A DNA stretch of 64,000 bases, from positions 294,405-358,404 of the forward strand of contig JACDOX010000388.1 in assembly GCA_014549065.1 (NCBI GenBank). The letters are read 5' to 3'. Positions 27,901-39,900 of the stretch are shown piece by piece. The notes under the pieces were generated by a model. The model saw only the letters and a list, made by a program, of their open reading frames with translations, did no database searches and had not been told where the DNA came from. Every line of letters begins with the position of its first letter. Position 1 is the stretch's first letter. The stretch is from Cardinalis cardinalis. Taxonomy: Eukaryota > Chordata > Aves > Passeriformes > Cardinalidae. The position numbers and the translations under genes are program-made.

Positions 27901-30900
27901 TACAGCAGTGATGGAGGGACCAGGCTGCAGGGAAGAAAAAGTGGCTGGGGAAACTGAGTCAAGAAGNATGAGAGGAAAGGAATATCCTGGGTCAGGGCCA
28001 CTTAGAGAAGGGCTAATATTCTCTGATGTTNTGGGCATGGGTTGAGACCAATTTCAGAAAGAAAGTAAATTATATTAGTGGTGGGAAGGGAAAGTAGACT
28101 GAGGTGCAGGTAGACAAGGGGACCAAAGCTGAAGCTGGTACAGAATGGGTAAAGAACAGTTTTAAACCTTGAGCCTCAGATCTGCTGGGTAAAGTGCTTA
28201 GGATTAGGAGCAGAATCTTGTTTATACAGCAAAGATGAGCAATGTGAGCAGAAGTGTGGCTGGGAGAGGGAGTGAAGGATGGAGTGGGGCCCATCACAAA
28301 CTCAGAGCAACCTTACATCTGGAACTGGAAACAAATGAAAATTCTGCTTCTTGCCTTTGTGCTTGGCCACTGTCTTAACACATGTCCTTTTCTNCTTACT
28401 TTCTCACATGGCAACAGTCAGCTTTTGGTTCAAGTGATCTGTACAACACAGGCAGAAGTTCAGCTGTTTGACTGTAGGTTTTTAAATTCACTTATTTAAT
28501 TTAGGAAATTAAACATGCTAAATAATTAAGTCATAGCACATTAAGGTTGTCTGCAAGGAAGAATTTGCCCTCTAGAGTATTAATTATGATACAGTGGTTA
28601 AGTGTGTGGTTTGATACACCTCTTCATCTTTGTATTTCTGTTTGCTTTTACATTTTTGCATTTGATATTGCATAGAAGAGCAGGATGACATTCAGGAATT
28701 GAAAAGTTTATACCTTGACTGTCAAGCTATCTTTAGGTACATTGGGTGCCCATCCCTTATCAGTCTGTGATAGTATCAAAGCTGGTAGTTATGTTTGAAT
28801 ACAGCTATGTCACCCAATAACCATATTTTGTAGTACAAAACTTGCATCAAATTTTCTTAGTGGAAACGATTATTCTGATATTCCAGAAACATGTGTGAGA
28901 ATGGATAGTTTCCTCCTTGTGCAAGTTTAGGACTGAGAAATCATTTACATCATGCTGTCCTTAATACAATTGCTGTTGTGGGGGCTCTGTTTTGGGTTCT
29001 GTTAGTTTAAAGGAAAGATTTAAAAGGACTTGCTTTTTAAGCACACTGGCATTAACACAGTGGAANTGTGATATATTGCTCAGTCACCGCAGGGGAGAGA
29101 ATAGTTATTTATTTGTCCTTGGTGCTCACTGGCAATCAACTGTAATGCCAATTAGATGTGCAGAAAGAAACTTATCCTAAAGGATATCCCAAAGGAGCTC
29201 AGTTCAGACAGTATTCTGGGGATGCAGAGGCTGACCCGCTGCGCTGTCGGAGAGAAAACCCCCACTGATGGCTGCCGAGTGACTTCTCCCCTTTGCCTTA
29301 CAGAAATCAGGAATGGGAATCTAAAGGCCATCCTGGGCCTGTTCTTCAGCCTGTCTCGGTACAAGCAGCAGCAGCAGCAGCCCCAGCACCATCCATCCCA
29401 GCAAGCAGGGCCTCNGTCCCAGTGCCAGGCGGGGGTGCCTCAGCAGCAGGTGCCAGCTCCGTGCCAACAGCCCCCACAAGCTGTGCAGCAGCAGTTAAAA
29501 GCACAACCAGAAATGCAGTCCAGGTGGGGAAATCTCCTTCANTTTGGATTTTTTTTCATTATTTATCTCTTTTTTTTTTTCCTTCTTGCAGGTCTTAAAA
29601 AGCCAAAGAAACTCCTTTCTTTAGTTCCACTCTAGAATAAAGTGTGTTGGGAATGGAATGCTGGGTAGGAATTGACTTCAGGCCTTTGGAAATCAAAACA
29701 CGTGTGTTTAAATATGTTCTCAGTGCTGGAAATCTGCAGCCCAATGGGTGTGACATCCCTGCTGGACCAAGTGACCACAGGATTGTAAAAGGATGTTTTT
29801 CTCACTATTCCTTTTGCTTCTTTCTACTCACAAAGCATGCACATTGTTTCCCTTAGAAAACTTGCATTTTAGGCGTATGAAAACCAACTTCAGTTCTCAG
29901 ATTACAAGAGTTCCAGTCCTCACTAAGAAATGGAAGGGTTACCTTCCACTGTGGGGAAGGGTTACTCTGAAGTGGTAAAAGAAATAGAGCTCATAATGCC
30001 TGGTGGCAATCAAAATCAGATCTCGACTTTCTGGTCAAAAATAATATGCTGCTGGCTTTACATGAAAAATAACTTCCATCATTGGTGCTTGTTGGCACTC
30101 CTAGATCAGAGTACAGATGAATAGAAAAGGGTTTTGTTCCTTGAATGTCTTTAATACTAGAAGTGTTCTGCCCAGGTTGGAATAAAAGCAGTACCACAGT
30201 AAATGCATGTGCAGCCTTCTGCTGGTCTGACCCTTGCACTGCTAAAACAGTGGGGTTATGAAAGAGAATTAAAAGCAGAAATCATATTTGCACAATTACT
30301 GAAGTATGAAGGCTTCTTGTTCTTACAAATCTCACATTGAGGCTTGCTTGTGTTAACACACCTTGAGGTGAATGCTGGCTGAAGTGCTGCCTCATGAGGG
30401 ATATAAACAGTTTCACTGGAGCCTTCCAAGAGGGATCACTCAGAGGTTATTTGGGTTTGGCTTTTATGTCTTTCTTCACAAATTATGCTCATTTGGGTGT
30501 AAACAGTAGTTTTGTATAGTTGAAAAACATAGTGTACCTACAGCATGAATAAACAGGAAATAATTACTGTAAAATAAAGATGNGTTTGAAGAGATTTCTG
30601 CAGGTTTTCTGTCAAACATGCAGAGATGCTGAACACTGTTTTGCTGTTTTCAGTCCATTGTGTAGATTGGGCTGGGTTTCAAATACTTGACAAATATATA
30701 TATCCTGAAGATCTTCANTGTCATGTTTTCTTAATATGTACTAAAGTCAAATTGCTCAGATTCTACAGAGAATATATATAATAAAGGAGTGAGAAGGAAA
30801 AGAGAAATAGAGTTGGGGGTTGCATGCAGATTTGCATGTTCATTACTCTGTAAAAATTAATTTCAGACTTTTTGACCTGAAGTCATACTTGGGCAAGAAG

Positions 30901-33900
30901 CTTTATATTCTTGTGAAATTCATTAAAAAAACACATTTTCCCTAAAACCAGTTACTAAGTTCAGTGGCTTTAAAAAAAAACCAAAAAGTTTCTTTGTTCA
31001 ATGTTCTCTTCCGCTTTTTCTTTCCTGTCACAGTGCATCTCCCAGGGACTCATCTCAAAGCAAAATCATCCGATTCACTCTTGGTCAGAAAAGGTCTTCT
31101 AGGTTAGCATTTCTTCATCTTCTGCAAAGCATGAATAACCTTTTGCAATATTTCTGGGTGCATGTTTAGGGTTCCTGTCAAAACCAGTTTGTAACGAGGC
31201 CTTTACAAANGGTTGAAATGGGAAAATTTTAGATTTTTTTTCTTAATTTTTTTTTCTTTTTTTTTTTTAATTGAGGTGTGGAATGCATTTTGGCCCTGAA
31301 GGAAATAATTTGATTTTTTTNGTGGAATGCATTTTGGCCCTGAAGGAAATAATTTGATTTTTTTGTTCTTAGGAGCTTTTGCTTTTGAGAACAAAACATG
31401 GTTCTGGGAGTTCTCGCCCCACTGTATTAATTATATTTTGACCTGCATTATTGAAATCGTAGAATCACAGAATGTTTTGGATTGGGAATGACCTTAAAGA
31501 TCTCCTCCTGGTGAGGAGAGTGTCACCTGCATGCTGTGAGCCCCAGCAGCACTGTGTGGCTCTTGCTGATCAGAGCCCCTGCTGTCCCCAGTGCTCCCAC
31601 ACCCAGCCCCTGTGACCTCCCTGGAAGGGAATNGGAGCACTTCAGTCCCTTTTCTCTGGATCCCAGCATGATTTGCATGCCAGTTCATCTGTCCATCTCA
31701 TCTCAGGGATCCTAAGGGTTGCTGTGGATATTAANCTGGGTAATAATCTTGTTATTTTACTATTATATGTAAATGTTTGACTAGAATATAGTTTTACATT
31801 GGTAAATTATACCATACCATTTTTGCTAAGCTTCTGAGCTATAGCTTGTGATTTTTACTCGGTTTGTTTTTTCTGCTGTATAATTTAGATTTNTTTCCCA
31901 CATCTTATTTCTTATATGCTAACAGTGAATCTCTGTGATGGTGGTCACAGGGGTCTTATGTTGAAGGAAGAGACGAGGATTTGACTCCATGTTTCAGAAG
32001 GCTTGATTTATTATTTTATGATATATATTACATTAAAACTATACTAAAAGAATAGAAGAAAAGGTTTCATCAGAAGGCTGGCTAAGCTAAGAATAGAAAG
32101 GAAAGAATAACAAAGGTTTGTGGCTCAGACCGAGAGTCTGAGCCAGCTGGGCTGTGATTGGCCATTAATTATAAACATCTAAGATGGCCCAATCAAAGAT
32201 CCCCCTGTTGCATTCCNCAGCAGCAGATAACCATTGTTTACATTTTGTTCCTGAGGCCTCTCAGCTTCTCAGGAGGAAAAATCCTAAGGAAAGTATTTTC
32301 ATGAAAAGATGTCTGCGACAAATCTCTGCAGAATAATCCCTGTTAAAAAGTTCTGCATTTCCTTTTCACATTCTTCCTTGATCTTAATTATGGCTTGACA
32401 GCTCATATTTGCTTAACAGAGGTGCTGAAGAGTAGTAAAAGAGTGTGTTCTCCAAGCCCAGTACCTTCTCTCAGAAGTGTCTCCCTGAACCTGATTTTTT
32501 CCTTAGATTTCACGGACACTGCTCTGAAGTATCTTGACCTAATACCAAAAGCAGGGCCTTAAAAGCAGTTAGCTAAACTATAGTGGGGGGAGAAAAAATG
32601 TCTAAGAGAAAGGATATCTTCAAGAGTGCTTTTGGCACGTAGGTTTTTTATTCTTGGTGTGTTTTTATTGGCAGTGACAATACTGACTCAGATGGAAAAC
32701 TTGTCACTTCTTAAGTGGTCACATGGTTTGAGGAGCTTTGTTTANTTTAAAATGTGGCAGCTTTGCAGAACCTGTGTGGATATGTGTGGAGAGCCTTTTC
32801 TTATCCATCATTAGAGGAAGATTGTCCCTTCCCTGCTGCTGGAAAACTCCCCTCCCATACTGGGGCCCTTGTAGCCATCCTGGGGTGGATGCCCCATACT
32901 CAGTGTTTCAAAACTGGGTGGCAGCTTTGGGCTGAGGTACCTTGTAGAAAACCTGTCAAACAAAATGAACTTTTCATGAGCTTCCTTGTCTTGGCGACTT
33001 TCTCAAAAAGTTTTATTTGTCACTGGTTGCCCTCAGGTTCTTCCCCTGCAGTCTCCTCTGCAGTGGATGAAGCCCCTCTGGGGTTTTCTCATGGACCCTT
33101 TGCTGCAATGATGAGTATGGACAACTTTTTAGCACCTCCCCAGTGCTGGAAATAGCTGGATAATTTGAGAGACTTGTCTAAAAGTCAACCTCAGAACCAT
33201 GATGTGCTGTGCTGAATCTGTGGTGGTTTGAGCTTGTAAATTAATTTTTGGGTTTGTATTTGAATGATGCCCTCATGTCTTAGACTCTTTTTAGCTTTGA
33301 AAGCATGTGCATGCAGCTGCTGACATTTTGGCTTTTTCTCCATGTTTCTTTTCATATTTTCTATTTCTTCACTGGTCCTGGATAAATCAGTTTATTTAGG
33401 NAGCTCTGCCAGGTTCTTTCCTGGCTTCTCTTCCTTCTTTTAGAGGCACAATGGTGGTTTGGCCAGTTGCATCCCCACTCTCTCTGACAACTGGGAGTTC
33501 TTCCTTTTACTTTATTATTGGCCNAAGTTATTTGAATAGATTTTTGTATTTTACATGAAGAAGCTTTAAAAAGATTCTGAGTGTGAATGTTGGCTTTGAA
33601 GTGTTCTGAGATGTGATGCCAGTGGCTTTCCTGATTCTATCGGGCTTTTCAAAGAAGTCTTCCACCTTCCTTTTTGCCTGAAAAGCATAAAGGTTTGTTT
33701 ACTGACTCCAGAATAACTACATTTTTTTTCCTAGTTAATCAGCTTAATCTGGTAAGTACAGGCTATGGTAAGAAAATGCTGGAAGAGGCAGATGCCCAGT
33801 TTAAACCAGAGGCTAATACCAGCTCACTGATAATGTGGTTACTCTAGGAGAGTGTAGTGAAGCTTTGTCTGATTTATATAGGCTCAAATAATTAAATCAG

Positions 33901-36900
33901 GTTAAAGTCTTGCTGGGCTTGGCTGCTGAGCTTTGTAGTTGTCAGGGCAGAGATGTGATGTGCTTCTCTAGAAGGAAAAAGGCTGCCAAGTTCCATCTCA
34001 TTGTTTTTTCTGAAATAAGGGTAGCCTTTATGTGGCCAGCATGTGATGAAGTGTCCGGCAATCCGGTGTAAGAACAGTAATGTCTCACTTAACCTTTTGC
34101 CAGTGGTAATGCTCCCCTGAATTTACCTGCTACTATTTCTGATTCACCAGACTTATGGCAGGTGACTGTTAATTTTGTCTCAGGGCTTATTTTCTGGTGT
34201 AAAACACTTCAGACTGCAGCTTGTTTGACATACAAGTTTCATCTAAGATGATCCTTTGATTTGTTCTTACGGAAGTAGGAACACCCTTATGAGCCTACAC
34301 TTGTGCTGTTGATACTTTCATTTTCAGCTTATGCATGGTGTCCCATAGTTTCTTGCCCAGAGTGCTTCTTACCTATGTTTAAACCTGCTGTGAATTCTTC
34401 CACCAGACTTCCAGGTCCCACCATGAGGGTGTCCGCTGCGGGCAGCGAGGCCAAAGCTCGTGGTTCCATCAGTGCCAACAACCGACGCAGCCAGAGCTTT
34501 AACAACTACGACAAATCCAAGCCTGGCCTTCTCCCCCCAACCCCAACAAGCAGCACTGACAAAGGTAAGCAATCCAATAATTTGGGTTTTTCTTAACGAT
34601 GGCTTCAATGCGGAGGAAATTGGATTTTCTGTTCATCTCCAGAAGTTGTAAGACTGTCTCGAAGTTGTGTGTTGTAAATGTGACATCTGTCTCTTCTTGA
34701 AAAAAGTATAGTCCTCCTTTAATATATCTGAAGTTGTGACTTGCTGGCCTGAAGGTACATCCAAAAAACTAACTTTAAAATGTACTGGCACTGGTGAACC
34801 ATGTTTTTTCATTTTGCTTCAAGCACAGATAAGGGGGAAGGAATTAATCATAAAACAAGGCATTTTGATGATTAGTTTGACAAGAATGAAAAATGACCGC
34901 TAAAGATTTCTGCAAAGTTTTTATATGATAAATAGTATAATTTGCTTTCATTTCCATTGCTATTGTGGACTATCCTGTAAGAGGCAAAATTACAGAATTC
35001 CAATCAAATTTCAGGAATCATCTGGTGTTGTATGTGAAGGCAGGAACATGTTACGTTTTATAAACGTTGCAGTGAAGTGATGTCTGTGGCAGCACATCAG
35101 GAACACTCAGAGCTATGTTGTGTGTGAAGCAGAGCTTTTTTGAATGACATTTACTGACTTTGTGTCCATTCACTAATTCAGTGATCTGCCAGCATTCATC
35201 AGCCTCAGTTTGTAGCTNAGAGTGGGGCTGGGGGCTGTGGCTGGTGAGAACTGAGCACATCTCTCCAGCCTGGCACAGTCAGATTGTCAGCATGGGCTGG
35301 CAGCAAATCCCACATTCCCAAAGTCATTCTGCTGACAAAGAGGAGCCAGCTCTGGGCCTCAGCACAGAGTCCCTGCACTCACTNGACAGTGGCAGCCTTC
35401 AGGCTCAAGTCTCCTCGCTGGCTGTGCAGAGGTTCTGATAACTGTAATGAGCATTTTGCTCCAGGGAAAAGCACTGGTCTGGGTCAGCTTCTCTGTAGTT
35501 CTCATGTTCGGTTCTTTCCAGGAAACTCTGCTCTTCCTTCTCTGGAAATTGTTATCCAAGGGCTGCATGTCAGTAGGTTTTGGAATGTTACCCCAAAAAA
35601 GTTATGGTGGCAGCAGAGGACCCCCAGCATTCCCAGGGACATTCTGAAACACCCTGATCATGTTCTGTATAACAGAAAAATAAAATTCACCTCTAATATA
35701 ATTATATTACAGATTAATGTATTAACATAATATGCTAATAATTTAGCAATATTCTACCTTGGTAAATCAATGTGTACTCTTTTAGAATGGTACAGTGTGT
35801 AAACAGCAATGATTTAACTGTAACATCAGCATGTAATAGTTGTCTCTAAATCTGAATTAGGTCTTGCTTTCAGTTCAAAGAACAAGCTAACAGGTTTTAG
35901 TGTGAGCAGTAGAAGCCTTGTTTTCCTGTGTAATATCTTCCCAGTCTCTTTCTTTGTCCTTCTTGTGAATATTCTTGTGCTCATGTCCCCTAAGCAGTGG
36001 ACTGGGGAGAGGTGGAGTGGGATTTGTTTTGTCCTGCACATGGGTTGGATGGCTAGATGATCCCTGCTCCATATGGGATGTGTGATGTTATGCTGCAGGC
36101 AGGAGAGGACTTCCATCTATTTTAGCTGTTTTCTCAGTTAACCAAGATTACTAAATAAGGAAGGTAAAGTACTGGTTTTAGTCTTCAGAAAAGAAAGAAA
36201 GAAATCCTTATGCATACAGAGAAATAACAATAATTTGTCAACTAACTTAAATATCAACTGCTTTTACACAGTCAGTTCTGGGAACCCTCATTCCTCACTA
36301 TAATTCATCTCTTGAGAAAGATAAACTGGTTGCTGAAGAAGCACATGAGATGAACTGCTTCCTACAAATATTACAAATGACTAAAGGAAACAAGGCTGGC
36401 TCTTAGGCTGACAATCTACATAAGTTGCATTAACTACTCAGAATTTTGCTCTGGTCAAAATTTCCAGTCATAAATTATGGTCTTTAAAAAAAAAAAGGCT
36501 TATGTAAAGTTGAACTTGAACTTTTCTTAAAAGTGTAATCATGACACAAAGTTGGCCTGCATCCATGAGAAACAAAAGCAATTGGTTTGACAAAATTTTG
36601 GCTTATTTTGAAGTTAATTGTAACATTGCCAGGCAAAGTTTATTGTCAAAGTGCTAGCACAATTCCNGTTTTCTGACCCATATCCTGTGTTTTGCCTAAG
36701 AAAATGAGACTTACATGACTGTGCTGTGTGTCAGGCTTAGTAAGTTTTCATCTCTTTACCCAGTACCTGCTCCGTTGTGTTTTTGAGGAAGGAAATGGCA
36801 GAAATAAAAATCAGCCTCTTTTGGCATGATTGGTCACTTTGTGATAGAAGGTGGCCTTCAGTGTTTGAATGTTTGAATAATTTCTTACAAAAAGCAGGTT

Positions 36901-39900
36901 GTAATTTTTACCTTTTATTAATCTATGACCCTTTCCCTCTGAATGCAAATTGTTTTGTTAGTCAATGGTCTGTGTCTTGTGGCGATGAAAGTGCATTAAT
37001 TGAAACAGAACGCATCAGAAAAGAAAAGGACAGCAAATGGAGCATGGAAGAACAGCCAACTAAATAAATAACCTAGAAATAAATAACCTAGATTTTTCAA
37101 AAGATTCTGTAAATCAGTTACTGACGAGACCACTGATTTTCTAGAAAACTTGAGGGAAGGATTTGTGTAATATCAAAAATTATTGCACCACTGCAGAACA
37201 AGATGAGGCTCTTGGATGGATGCAGGTGTTTGCAGTGAGGTGCACACGTGCTCTTAGCAAAGGAACATGGAAAGAGATGCAAATCTTCTCTTCCCCACAG
37301 CCGACCTTGTGTCCTCAGTATTTTTTTTCCTCAGTCTCCACATGNTGTCTGACACCACTTTCAACATATAGAGAGGAGATAAGTGTTCTCTAGTAAGGAT
37401 CACTCAGACACCTAGTGCAGTCCTTCTTTGAGATTAGGGCCTGATAGCTTTAACTTGCCTTTTGGAGTTAGAGCCTCAGTTTATATGCAAAATTCCTCTT
37501 TTATAGGGAATTTACCTGAACTCACAGGAATTTCAGGACCCTCATTCCTCACATCATAAAATGATAACATGCTGTAGTATGGTTTTTTAGTTATTGTCAT
37601 AGTGATTAGCCATTTATAATTGCAGTTACATTCCAGAGAGGATATTTTTATATGTGTAATTGGTGTTGCAGGCTTTTTTTTNAAGAAAAATGCCATTGAA
37701 GTCTTAATTGCATTTTTGTTTTGTGGGGAATTGAGCACTTAGGCTTGTGGGTTTGGGGGTTTTTTATGTCATCCTAATCCCTTCATACAACTGGAGCCAA
37801 TTCTCTTCTGAATTGTCAGAACTACTTAGCCCATGCTTATGTAGGAATAGCTTTGGTTTACTTCCTTGTCCTTTAATGTCCTGGAACAACACAGGTCTGC
37901 TATGGCATGGAAGGCATCAGACACNTCCCATGTCACTACTGAACTCATCTAAATTATCAAAAACTTTTCCAATGAACNTAGAGAAGCAAATGAACATTGC
38001 ATTTCCATGCCTATGTGCAATTAGTAGTTACTTTGAGGCTCCTCATTACCACGTCTTTCTAATTGTCTGACAGGATCACCAGNTAAAATACAGCAAAATT
38101 TGATTTGCAAATGCAATTTCAAATACATTAATCTACTTTATATGCACGGCAGTGAGGACCAGCCCTGTGTCCTAGGTGGTATCAAGAAGGAAACTTAAAT
38201 CTATCGGAACCTACAACTTCAATAAAGACTTGGATACAGCAGGTTTTCTCCTGAGTTTATGTCAGTGTTTTACTTGCACACGTAGAGACTCTGGAGACAT
38301 GCTCTGAAAGCAGCCTGCAGTTCTGCAAAATGGTGGAGATTTTTGACTGGCTCTGAACACCCTCACATACCCATTGTCTTCACTGTTCTGCAGGCACTCA
38401 GCTTGCATCTTGCAGTCTCAAAAGCCTGATGGTGTTGGTTGGGAATATTCTGCTTATTACTGGTGTCAAATCTATAAAATCAATGAAATTATGGAGGTTC
38501 AGTTATGATACATCAGCTTAATAAGGCACCTCCACCATGTTGATGNTGTGATACAATACTGTCACAGGCTTATGTGCTTTATTTTTATTTTTTTCTTCTA
38601 CTTTGTTCCTAATATTTTATTTAAAATAATCCTACAGAGGGCAGTAGACATCTGTGGGAAAAATTACAGTATTCCTGTGGATTGAATGTTAAATAAAATT
38701 TCAGTAGGAAAAAAAACGTATTACCAGACTTTGCCCATTTCTGCTTGAGAACAAAGGAAATGTTTATTACTCAGGTTTATAAGAAAGGTAGGTTGATGTC
38801 AGGTTTCTCTTAGATAGTATCAGAAAAAGGAAAAAACCCAAGAATACATGCNTACAGATTCAAACAGTGAGGAGAAATAAATAACTGTTTTCATAGCAGT
38901 GTCCATATAGGCAGGAGATAAGAAAAGTGTGTGTTCTTTTTATTTTATTTTATTTTATTTTATTTTATTTTATTTTATTTTATTTTATTTTATTTCATTT
39001 CATTTCATTTCATTTCATTTTTAATTTAATTTTATTTTATTTTATTTCTTTCAAATTTTGGGTAAACCTTTTTAAAACTTGGAACACTGTGTATTTAATA
39101 ACTGCCTTTTAATATATAAAGGGTAGTCACTATGTTCACAAGGATGTGTGATGGCAGTTCAAGGGGCACACATTCCTTTAGGGGAAATCAAAAGTCTGGA
39201 AATAGGAATAAAATTCTTCACTCTGAGAAGAATAAAACATTGGAGAAGTCTGTCCAGAGAAGAGGTCGGATTTCACTTGCTTGGAAGTATTTAGGACTTG
39301 CCTTGACAGGGCCCTGGCAAACCTCATCTCAGGTTACCCAGGCTNTCCCCATCTCCTGCTTTCAGGTGAGGCTTGGAAGGAATATCTCCAGAGGCTTCTT
39401 TGACCTCGACTGCTTGCCACATTTTGATACCTATAAATATTATTCCCTTCTAAATTTTTTCTTAACAGTAAACCACTGAAATAGGAAGAGTTACTAAGGC
39501 AGTTTGAAGGACAGTTAAGGAATTTCTTTCCTCTTTTGAACTTCATGTTATGAAAATAGGACTGACTACCATGAGTAAAATGTTAGCAAGGAAATGTCAC
39601 CCCCACTGCAGTGAGCAAGCTGGTGTATGGTTACACATGCCACACGTGTGCCAGAAATGTGTGTAGGCAGTTATATTTATCAGGTTCAGGAGGCCAGGGC
39701 AGCAGGTTCAAGGGGCCATGGCAGATCTTGTCAGAGCTTCAGCAGGAAAGGCTCTTCAGAGTTAAATCAGTATCTTCATGTCAGCTGCACTAGGAAATCC
39801 ACATTTATTTCTCTAAATGAAAGAGTAGAAAATCCTAAATCTGGAAATGAGCCATTGGAATTTCTATTCCTGATGATAAAAATGTTTCATATTCAATCCT

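Larger units (their letters stand above)
31103..34406 (+). other. NAV2: Intron E-F
   Basis: 3,304 nt containing a 44-bp tandem duplication (31278-31364), a short CR1 end (31458-31512) and a solo LTR (31934-32320). No further exon was seen. The open frame 32754-33155 (133 codons) shows no family resemblance and is not called. Confidence 0.8.

Noticed and set aside
29156..29635. 159-codon frame around exon D
   Set aside because: Only 29304-29523 matches NAV2; the 5' part is intron before a clear CAG acceptor and the 3' part runs into poly-T after the donor.
34303..34406. Upstream extension of the exon F frame
   Set aside because: The family match starts exactly at the CACCAG acceptor; upstream residues are not NAV2-like and the phase fits exon E.
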